From: Isoetes taiwanensis
Taxonomy: Eukaryota; Streptophyta; Lycopodiopsida; Isoetales; Isoetaceae
DNA: 64,000 bases
Assembly: GCA_021234155.1 (NCBI GenBank)
Contig: JAJEKV010000075.1
Coordinates: 2,783,280-2,847,279 of the forward strand
Reading direction: 5' to 3'
A program made the position numbers and the translations under genes. A model generated the notes under the pieces. That model was not told the origin of the DNA, searched no databases, and worked only from the letters and a program-made list of their open reading frames with translations. Positions 54,956-64,000 of the stretch are shown here, piece by piece. Position 1 is the first letter of the stretch. Every line of letters begins with the position of its first letter.

Positions 54956-55309
54956 TCATTTTGTGGCTAGAGTTGTGGGGGTGTAAATAACCTTGTATCA
55001 CTTAAACCATCTCAAAGCTTTAAGTTTATTGAATACAAATGCTTATCCCTTTAAGCAATTTGCTAGCATATGGACATGCATCCTTATTTCTCTTTGTGTT
55101 TGATAGCTACGAAGAAAGCTACTTCTTCTAGAGAGACAATTGAATTGGTTTTTAAGTAAAAAGGCCTATCTTGAATAAAACCTTCTGCATCATAGAGCAG
55201 CCAACATGGCCTAAGAGGTCAACCAGGCAACCACAATATTGTTATCCTTTTGATACCATTATCGGCCGCCCACTTTATTGGCTCCCAAAACTAACTTGTC
55301 AGACCAAGC

Positions 55310-55613
55310 GGGTTCGCCCAGGCGAACCCCAAAAATTCGCCCAGGCGAACCCGCAAACGACGTGGCGGGACGGTCGCGGATGCGGGACGCCTGCGTGGCA
55401 TTGCTACCGGGTTCGCTTGGGCGAACCCAAACCAGGGTCAGACTCAGGCGTGTGGCATGGCGATCTCGCGATCTCGCATTGAATGCAACCGGGTTCGCTT
55501 GGGCGAACCCATCGGCGCTGAGGGGACTGCGGCGGGACAGGGCCGTATAGGGACAGGGCGGGACAGGGCGGTACAGACGGTCGGGTCCCTACCGGGTTCG
55601 CTTGGGCGAACCC
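55310..55613. repeat. Third palindrome family, left cluster
   Basis: GGGTTCGCYTRGGCGAACCC-type units at 55310-55329, 55335-55352 (partial), 55409-55428, 55491-55510 and 55594-55613. Three are identical (gggttcgcttgggcgaaccc), each preceded by accggg-type text. Units are in inverted form around a variable two to four base centre. Confidence 0.93.
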
Positions 55614-56516
55614 ACCTGCGGCCATACATGGCTGCGGCGGGACAAGTCAGACCAATCGGTTTTTTTTATTCGCCGGATCAAAGACTAAGGTGGGTCTTTG
55701 ATTTGCAGCATAATGCTTCATTCTTTTGTTCTCTAGAAGCTGAACAGTCTTTGGGTTTTTGGTCTTACACAGAGTTCTGATTTCTTAATGTAGGTTTGAA
55801 ATGATTCAAAAAACTTTCTTGATCAGAATAGGAATACCATCTTGATCAATGCTGGAGTAGAATGAAAAGCTATTCCGTTAAATTTGGCCTTGATCTGTAG
55901 CACATTGCTTGGCTAATTAGTTCGGTAGAAGCTCAACACTCTTTTGGTTTTGTCGGTCTCAAACAGAGTTGTAATGTCCTAGTTTAGGCATCAAAATACT
56001 GGCTGGATCAATGCCGGAATAGAATGGAAAGCTCTGTGTCGAATTTGGACACTAATTTCTTTTCGTACCGGAGCTCTATTTTTTTGTTTGGGGCTGTTTG
56101 TTGGCATGTTGCATGTATATTCTGTTATAAGTCCAAAAACGGTGTCAGATTAATGCCCTGTAGAATGACAGCCTTTAGAGACCATGCATTTTCACGCTCC
56201 AAGGTGGAAACAACCGCTAATCTGCGTTTGCAAAAGCTAGATCTGTGGCATTATTAGTGACTTCCTAGTATTTAATCTGATAACATTTGGGTTTTTTTCT
56301 CAGAGGGTGATCAATGGAAGGAAGCATAGCGCTGTTTGTTTAGTTTCTGGCTAGTTTGGTGAATCAACCGAACGGATTTGGGGCCGGAAACTGGAATGGA
56401 GCGCATGCGACCTTCTACGGAGGAAGCGATGCGTCGGGAACGATGGGTTAGTGACCCGAATCTGCTCTGCCTGCCACCCGGTTCTGCCACCCGATCTGTT
56501 AATGGCCCCCGCCGGT

Positions 56517-56739
56517 GGGTTCGCCTGGGCGAACCCGGCAGGGCAGCCATCACTAGTATTGGCACTGCCATCACACGTACTGCCAAACCCGGGTTTGGGT
56601 TCGCTTGGGCGAACCCGGTAGCTAATGCCACGCAAGTCCTGCCCCCGCGACGCTCCCGCCACGTCAGGGGTGCGGGTTTGCCTGGGCGAATCCGGCGGGT
56701 TTGCCTGGGCGAATTTCTGGGGTTCGCTTAGGCGAACCC
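56517..56739. repeat. Third palindrome family, right cluster
   Basis: Units at 56517-56536, 56597-56616, 56674-56693, 56697-56716 and 56720-56739. Two read gggtttgcctgggcgaa with C-to-T changes at CpG in one or both arms (56674 and 56697). Confidence 0.93.
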
Positions 56740-57041
56740 GCTTGGCCGCTGGAGTTACTTTCGGGAGCCGATCGAAGCACCGATTATCGGCGTGGGTATA
56801 GAAACAAAAAAATGATGGCCATCATTTGTACTTTCTGGCAGACAAAGATGACGCCATGAGGTTTGATTATAAAGAAAGAGCGCTCCCCTGTTTCAACTTG
56901 CGGCAGCTGATGGAGGAAGTCCAAAAATCCAAAGACTATCAACATGATTTGACAACGCCAAGGTCTGTATCAATTGCTACGAGGAAAATCCAATTGATTA
57001 TATATACAGAGGACTTCAAGCTAGAAACAGTTAAAAAATAA

Positions 57042-60000
57042 AGAAAGCTGGGGAGAATTCTGCAAAAAGGGACCCAAAAAAAAAAAAAAAACATGAAAAC
57101 TGACTCAGTTATTAACTTATCTCAACCATACAACATCTGCTTCATCATCTTAATCCGCTCCAGCGATTTGCTCCATCTCTGGTTTGCTCCATCCGATCTA
57201 CTTTGTACAGTCTACATGCCTCGGTGACAATTTTGTTTGGCATCTTAGAAGTGCAGTCTCCAAATATAATTACGTTTTTTTTATTGTACAATCTTTGGGA
57301 CGCCAAATTGATTACCTATATGGTTCCTACACATTTGCCGGGGAGAGGGAGGAGAGGATACATGTCAATCAAATATACGCTGGTCCCGACAGTCATGACT
57401 CCATAAAACATCATATCACAGGAGGGCAATGAACAAGATTGATGGATAAAGTTACGATGTGTAAACCATGGTATAGGAAGAGTAGACATGCAGCATATGT
57501 ACGTCCTAACCAATGCTAGATACCATATACACTAATGTAGATCAAAATAAAAAACAAGGAAGGAGAATAAGAATGCATGACAGGAGGAATAAAGGAATAG
57601 AATAGAATAGAATAAAAGCATATATATAGTGAAGTCCTCCCTAGGGATTACATCAAATATTTATATCTCATGTTAACAATATCCCGAAAGGGAGTTAGTG
57701 ACCATATCTGATGAACTTCATTAATTATATAACTTATATATCAGCAATTAGTTATATGGACGGGAAAAGATCGACCTTCTTCGATGAAACGAGTTTCTGC
57801 CAATCTTCAAAAAACTATATGAGACCAACCAATCCCAACAATGATGAGTCAATGGAGTCCAAGAATCAGAAGATTTTACTGAAGTCACTAGGAGTACATC
57901 ATCCAAATACCTAGGGGTGCATTTTAAAGGCAAAAGGGTCCATAATTTGAGACATATATGATGTAGATCGAACGGAATTCACAAAGTAAAGTTCAAAGCT
58001 AGGTGGCGTACAAGTGCATAAAAGACCAAGCTTAGCCCACATATGGCGACAATTTATGTTAGTAGCATCCGCCCCCTCCCCGGGAGGGGGAGGGGAGGGG
58101 GGTCGCAAATGCTACACAAGTCCAGTGGCCTTCTAGACCGATGGGACCGATGGGAATATACTCTATTCCCCTCCCTTTTTTATTGGATAGACATATTGAA
58201 ACGACAAAGATGCCTATAAGGTAGGATAAAATCAAAGCAAGGCTATGGAAGAAGATGATTCAGGTTTTTAATCTTATTGGCAGTTTAAATATTTCTTATA
58301 AGTCTGTTACATGGGAGGCCAGCAAGGAGATGCTCTTGTCTAAAACCCTTCCTTAGTTTAAAAAGTCCAGATTGTTGACCATTTATACAGAACACAAGCA
58401 AATGCCATCTTATTCAAACCTATCACAAATCCATTACTTCTCTTAGCCCATACCACCTAGTGAGTCAGAAGCTCTACAAAAGTCAAGTTTATGCATAATA
58501 CATTTTATGATGAGAAGACTAGTATAGTTAGCTGCCGAATCCAGGATGTTCCTTTGGCAGAAATGCAGATTGTTCACATCAATCATCCGAGCCAAAATTT
58601 GTTTAATATTGGACAACTAGAACCCTCATGATTACATTATAATAATAATAATAATAATAAAGTTTATTAACATCCATGAGACCGTAGGCCATGGACAAAC
58701 GGACTGAGTGTAAATATGAAACACTATTGAGATATTCAAAGAGTATTAACACTTAGCACTGTACAGGAGTTCTCGAAGGTAATGCCCCAAGTATGGGAGC
58801 ATTAAATGGTGCTGGAACAACTTATCCATGTGTATTCTTCAATCAATCATGAAATATTTGGCCTATAGATTATCATGTCTACGACAAAAATAAATGGCGC
58901 GTCTTTCAGTCTCAATGTCTTCATTACAAACACAGATTCTTTGCTCCTCCACAATATTCAGCCACCTCCCTCGTTCAATCATTATGAGAGCTCATACGAA
59001 TACGCCTTGCTATGGTCTAGCTAGAAAACATATTGTGAAGGCTCAAATATGGTTTTTATGCTCATGCTTTAGATTAAAGTCCCTAATATAATATTGAACT
59101 TTCTTCTTGGCAGATGTATCACAGTATGCTATAAAGGTGTTCGCTGTAGCACATGCTGATCTTGATATATAGTCTTCAAGAAACATCCATAGAACTTTAA
59201 CAAGTAGACAATTGGAGATGGTGTCTCGGTTACATGCACCCAAACAGACCAATATTAGCATGACAATAGTAATAAGGGAAGGGGCGTTAGGTAATGAGAC
59301 ACAATGGCTCTTCGCCCTTCACCTATTCTTAAACAAAGTAGAATGGTGTAATTTAAGCAACTTCATCACATATATATTCAAATTTATTAAGAAGAAATAT
59401 TCTAAAAATATTGGTGCCTGTCTGCCGACCCCAACCATTTTGTTCGTTGCTTCTTAGTTCTTCTGAAAACTCCCGCATGGCACTCTTTAGTCAGGATCAA
59501 TTATAAAATAATGTGCATTGTGCAGTATACGCAATTTTATGTCTCTTTGTGGGTAGACATGCTAACATATATCCTTGTGGACCACGAACTAGAGTAGGAT
59601 TAATCTATGTTTTGTATGTCTTAACCACCTCCAAGGCACTGGCATCCCGAAGCGTACTAAGGAAGCTTGCATCCAGGTACTGCTTCAATTAATCCAAGAG
59701 AAATTGGCGGAAAGCATTGAAAGAAGTAATGTCTTAGTCTATCTTTAATCGGAGAAAAGCTTGCCAAAAAGTTTCTTTATGATTTTTTGGGGAGGCGGGA
59801 AGTTATAAAATGATTTCGTGGTTGGTTTGCTCATTCGCTCCGTTGTCTTCAGCTTTCTGCTTTTCATTCAATTAAGTTATTATCAAGTTGTTATGATTAT
59901 ATTCGAGAGTGGATATATTAGTATCTGGGAAATTGACCCACTTGGCGGTAGCTATCTCTTATAACAGTATTATTCGCCTGGTTAGTCCTCTCAATTTGCT

Positions 60001-60802
60001 ATATTGGTTCTCTTTACCTATTACTATTAGTAAGCTTCCTTCAGATTTGATAACATATCAATTTTTGGTATCAACTGCTAAGGACTCGAGGTGCATATTT
60101 CTCTCTCAATTATGAACGTTCCTAGAATTTGCGTGTCTATGCAGTAGAAGCTTCATTGCCGAATTGTATTGTTGTAAAATGTGGCCCTTGATACAGGAAG
60201 TTGAACTTCAAATTGTTGAATGGTCTAAAATTGGCTCGCTTATTTTCAAATAAAGAGGCATTTGCTTCTTTTTTACATGGTCCTTATGGTCAGAAGTAGG
60301 TGCGACCTCCTTCTGCTCCTCTTCAATCTCTAGTTCAGTCTTCCATTGGTGCTTTTCAGGTCTTGCCTTCTTTATCATTTCATCTGCTTCCACTGTTGTC
60401 ATTATTCCTCCTTCTTTGAGTTCCTTTATAGTATAGATATCTATGCTTGTTGTCTCTCCTGATCATGTTGATGATAATATTGATGTATCTCATCTAGTTT
60501 GGATACCTAAGGTTATCATATATGATAGCAGCACTATTCAGTGTACCAAAGAGCCTTGGCAAAGGGTTAATTCTGCAAGGAAAAAGTCAGCTGTAAATTC
60601 ATGTAAGCCTAGTCCGACCAATGTGAACTTATCAGGAAGTGGCTTGTACCTACCACTCTTCCTCATCGTATTGTGTGGCATGGCAACTTGATGTCAGGTG
60701 ATAAGCAGTTAGATATTGTGAAATATGTTGATCATAATGAGGCAGCCAAATGCCTCATAGTAGTACAAGAGAGATGTTTTTTTATCGTGTATGGGTGGTT
60801 TT

Positions 60803-60804
<2 letters not shown>
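57042..60804. other. Long stretch without a confident gene
   Basis: Mainly AT-rich. Landmarks: a G/C-rich palindromic block (ccctccccgggagggg, near 58074), an (aat)n/(taa)n tract near 58639-58660, and small ORFs (57184-57432, 59212-59457, 60443-60691) without recognised domains. Nothing else can be supported. Confidence 0.4.

Positions 60805-60837
<33 letters not shown>
60805..60837. repeat. Poly-T tract (33 T)
   Basis: An uninterrupted T33 followed by ggggg. On the minus strand this is a poly-A tail-like run, possibly from a retrotransposed sequence. Confidence 0.95.
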
Positions 60838-60838
<1 letters not shown>

Positions 60839-60905
60839 GGGGAAGGGGGCATGCTACATATACCACTTGGAACCCTCAAAAGTACCTATATTAGGTACTT
60901 TGAAA
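60838..60905 (+). repeat. End of a MITE related to 13886-14209
   Basis: gcatgctacatataccactt, then ggaaccctcaaaagtacc and ttaggtactt, parallel the left end of the MITE in element A (gcatgttagggtgtaccact, ggaacctgcaaaagtac, taggtactt). The opposite end was not found, so it may be truncated. Confidence 0.6.
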
Positions 60906-61946
60906 ATTGATACCTTTGGTCAATCTGTAGTATTAAGAGGATAACAATACTATTGGAATAAAATTAATGATCAACTTTTGAACTTAATGCATACTAGAAA
61001 ATTGCCCACCTTCGGTGGGCAGTCGATGTAGTTGCATGGCAATAATTTTACAAGGCAAACTTTGTGGTTCTTGAAATTTGAAAGATAGTTAGCTTTTGTA
61101 GTCTGAAATTGAAAATGGTAAACTTGTAGTGTGCAATTTGTACGATTGTGGACAATGGCCTTGTGACATTTTCTTCTTATGCATTGAATTTTGCATTTAA
61201 ATGTAGAAAAAAACATAGCTAGCTTTTGTATTTTGCAATTGAAAATGGTAAAAGTTCTCGATATTAACGTGTGCAATTTGTATGGTTGTGGACAAATGCC
61301 TTGTAACATTTTCTTTCATCTTTATTGAAAGAACGTTATTATTCTTGGTAATAAATGTAATGTTGTTAACAAACTGTAAGACTTGATGGTGTAATTTTTG
61401 TAGTGGATTGTAGAATATGTATTTTATTTAACAGGATTTTTGATTCTTCTATGTATTGTATTTGAGTAACATCTTGGATTGTAAATTTTTGCCACCTTTG
61501 ATTCATGTAGTGGTCATGTTGTACAGATAATCAGGAAAAAAATTAAGCATACTATGTTTTTTATCATAAAAAATGGTTTGGCTATTTTTGAAAATCTTAG
61601 CATATTTTATGATCTATATTTAACTAAAGTTATAGATATATCTAGATTTTGTATATGTTTGGAGTTGGCTAAACTTTAGATTTAATTATTCCTTTAAATT
61701 TTTGCTTGGCTATTTTTCTTGAGTATAAAATACGAGCAATTTAAATAGTGTAGTGTAGGGTAGACATATTCCATGACAATTGCCAAACAATCAAGTAATA
61801 TATGTAGTAAAGAAAACTTTCAAATAAGCTTATAACATAGCTTATAATGACATTAACCATGTGCATCATAGTTCTTTAACTAAAAAGAACCTTGAATCGA
61901 CCAACTAAAGTTCTCATGCTCATTTCCACAATGCTCATCCAAGCTA
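60906..61946. other. Stretch without a gene, with a diverged local duplication
   Basis: AT-rich. About 61085-61170 and 61215-61310 are related: both contain agctagcttttgta or agttagcttttgta, ttgaaaatggtaaa, gtgtgcaatttgta and gttgtggacaa, then ttgtaacattttctt. It is a tandem duplication of about 130 bp. No gene is supported. Confidence 0.5.
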
Positions 61947-63180
61947 TTATTGTCCACTATAGGTTCCTTTGTCGAATGTTTCCTCGTGTAACTTAGAAGA
62001 TCCCCTGTGCTTGCATTCATTGTTCCATAACTCAAATGCCTTCTCATATGGAAAAGTCTCCATGGTGTGAGTAGTGCTATATAGTCTCAAACTTGCATCA
62101 AGGTTATCTTCAAGTCGGTCATGCAACTTATTTTTTATGAAGCTCAGTGTGCTAAAACAACGTTCATCTTCAACACTTCCAAGTATCATACACAAACACA
62201 AGTTTGCCAATTTAAAGTACTCTGAAATGGCCATCCTCAACACACTATTAGAATCCAATATTATCCAAAGACGTGTTGCGCACCAAACTCCAAGGGATCC
62301 TTTAAATCTTGAGTTTGGTGGTACATACTCTCCCCAAACAATCTAGACTGCAACATCAATTGCTCCCAATCGAGAAGACCTTGTATAGTTTCAGTACCAA
62401 TCTTTCTTGGAATGCAAAAGTAATCCTTGATAGTAGCCATCTTACTTTGAAAGATTTTATACACACCTGCCATTGAGCCCTTCCAAACTTGCGAAAAAAT
62501 AACACCTATAGCATCAAACACATCATCTCGTGGAAACCTGGAATGAAGCTCATTGACAAGATTGCGTGATACCTACAAAGTGAGAAGCATCAAGTATGTC
62601 ATATACACATTTTTCCCTCACTAAATGTATAACTTTCTCATGCAAATAAAAAATCAAATACATGCAAAATTGACATAGGGTTCAAAGAAGATTTACTTGT
62701 TTCATATGATGTTTAATTGTCTCAACCAAGTCCTGAAATTCAGAACTCTTCAATTCACACTTCCTGCAGTGGCTCCCTCTTCCCCTTGTTGTCCTAAAAT
62801 TCATGTGGAGAAATTGATCTTTGACACATATGCATAAATACCCCTCCTCATCATATTGCAGAAAGCTCTCATGTGATCCAACTTGAACCAATTTGTTCCA
62901 AACAACGAATTTCTCTTTATGTAGTTCAAAACATGACTTTCTAGCCAAAGTATCCACATATAAGTTTTCTATCTCAACTTACAAGGTTTTTCTAGCTATG
63001 GTATACTCAGGTATAAAGATTTGTCTATCTTGTGAAATCTGTATCATATAGTTTAGCTTCCTCGTCAAAGGTTGCATAACAAAGAGTGTAAGCATAGTCT
63101 CACAATCTGTCATAAGTCCCATTAGCTCAAATGCCCTTTGTGTCGTATTTTCATCATCATCATTCTGAATGCTAAAATAT
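61947..63180 (-). pseudogene. hAT transposase C-terminal half, remnant
   Basis: Minus-strand pieces in several frames. The last (62258-61947) is a hAT dimerisation domain: ISEYFKLANLCLCMILGSVE, then DERCFSTLSFIKNKLHDRLE. Upstream pieces 62521-62261 (VFDAIGVIFSQVWKGSM, WEQLMLQSRLFGES) and 62957-62682 (FELHKEKFVVWNKLVQVG, CVKDQFLHMNF) fit the preceding part of hAT or ZNF862/ZMYM-like proteins. Text to about 63180 continues in the same strand with a stop. No BED finger or catalytic first Asp is present in the window. It belongs to a different hAT lineage from the element at 7087. Confidence 0.75.
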
Positions 63181-64000
63181 TCATTTTGTTGTTATATATC
63201 ATCTATTCACTTCAATTTGAACATGGAAGGCACAAATACAGTTATACTGCTAAGAAAATTGTTTTCTTAGTTGCATGTTTGCAACTGTCTACGTTAGTAT
63301 GAAGCTTAATATAGTCATACTTTTAATTGTTATGAAACAATTTGGCTAATCACGCATCTATTGTTTTGTATACAAATTAATTTTTTCAAGTTCCAGGGAG
63401 TTTTTTTGGCTTTTATTGACATGAATAGTTTGTAGCCCGAAGCATAAATCTACATCTCTCGCCTCCCATATCTCTATTCATTTTCTTTGGGACTTTCTAT
63501 CTCTGTGATAGACTTTTTACAATCGTAGGAAATAGATGGTTTCTTTCTTATATATTGAAAACAACCATGAGAATATATCTTGAAATTTCAACATGTGATG
63601 CTAGAGAGGGTTCACATGGCGATCATTGGGCTTCGTCTGAAATTCTGGACAATTTATTTTGTGACGTCTATGTTTAGAATATGGCTTAAAAGTATCCCAA
63701 ATGAAAACTTTCCGAATGTAGGAGCCTCATCTTCTGCCATTCAACTTTCTCATCTTTGGGCCCCCTTTGGGCTTCTCTATAGTTGCACTGTTATCTTCAT
63801 GGTCGTAAAAGAGAATTATAGAGTTGGTATGTGTTTATTGGTGTAGTTTAGATTATAGTAAGCACAAGTTCAAGCATAGCCAAGGTGGCTTCTCTGAGAA
63901 AGTCACTAAGAATATCCAATCCAAGATTTTGCACTAAGGAGATTTTAGCATCCTCAGGATAGCTACACTATAATATAGACCGTTTTGGTATCATTCATAT
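63181..64000. other. Stretch without a gene
   Basis: AT-rich. ORF 63580-63846 (88 codons) has hydrophobic stretches but no recognised domain. No repeats matching elsewhere in the window were noticed. Confidence 0.4.

Larger units (their letters stand above)
55267..56782. mobile_element. 1.5-kb non-autonomous TIR element with palindromes
   Basis: Flanked by a 9-bp duplication attatcggc (55258-55266 and 56783-56791). Imperfect inverted ends: CG, spacer, GGCTCCC(A/G)AAA(C/G)TAAC. Related R3 copy 1 supplies an uninterrupted version of the site. A 9-bp duplication suggests a Mutator-like element, though the ends are short. It has no transposase gene. Ten palindromes lie in two clusters near the two ends. 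The central 900 bp are AT-rich, with phrases such as tgatcaatgc and gaatgaaaagct repeated about 120-180 bp apart. Confidence 0.82.
54956..56860 (+). repeat. Dispersed repeat R3, copy 2, split by an insertion
   Basis: 54956-55266 and 56783-56860 together match 51600-52030. The interruption is the element at 55267-56782. The following ORF 56826-57041 (71 codons) has no recognised domain. Confidence 0.75.

Noticed and set aside
55310-56739. CRISPR-like array from regularly repeated palindromes
   Set aside because: Spacing is irregular, the genome is eukaryotic, and the repeats lie inside a transposon with a 9-bp target duplication. The same holds for the arrays in A and B.

Overview
The window looks like repeat-dense nuclear DNA of a land plant or close streptophyte. 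It has GT-AG introns, TATA boxes, a LINE tail, a chromovirus-type Ty3 retrotransposon with a tRNA-Met primer site, two hAT relatives and MITEs. The DUF7869-type genes make a non-seed plant attractive, but I cannot fix the taxon. Almost everything recognisable is mobile DNA, arranged as nested insertions.

Layout. 1-6.1 kb: dispersed repeats, two (TC)n microsatellites and a LINE remnant. 6.1-13.5 kb: two tandem copies of a small unknown gene, the second split by a 6.1-kb hAT element (exact 8-bp target duplication). 13.5-50.7 kb: a nest of elements. The outer one (element A) has a DUF7869-like DDE-type gene on the minus strand and a ParB-like/amino-methyltransferase-related gene on the plus strand, in divergent orientation. 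It carries scattered ATCGCGGCCGCGAT palindromes. A is split by element B (17327-45425). B has the same divergent gene pair, a replication protein A-like gene, and 25 copies of a different palindrome, GTATAAATTTATAC. B's DUF7869 gene is in turn split by a 13.2-kb LTR retrotransposon (18651-31829, 5-bp duplication AGAGA). 50.7-64 kb: dispersed repeats, a 1.5-kb terminal-inverted-repeat element with a third palindrome family (GGGTTCGCYTRGGCGAACCC), and a hAT transposase remnant.

Two things stand out. First, the LTR retrotransposon carries, upstream of gag, an intact 365-codon ORF that is a histone H3. It starts ARTKQT, has a complete H3 histone fold at its C-terminus, and has about 235 extra residues between. 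The same element ends its integrase with a chromodomain-like segment. Second, elements A and B look like two diverged members of one transposon family. Each pairs a DDE-type protein with a phage-like ParB-DNA-methyltransferase and has its own palindrome, repeated in the shared promoter, in introns and at the gene end, but not in coding exons. A system in which each element reads or marks its own palindromes is an inference.

Most genes carry frameshifts or in-frame stops, several explained by one C-to-T change, so these copies look inactive. The H3 ORF is a clear exception.
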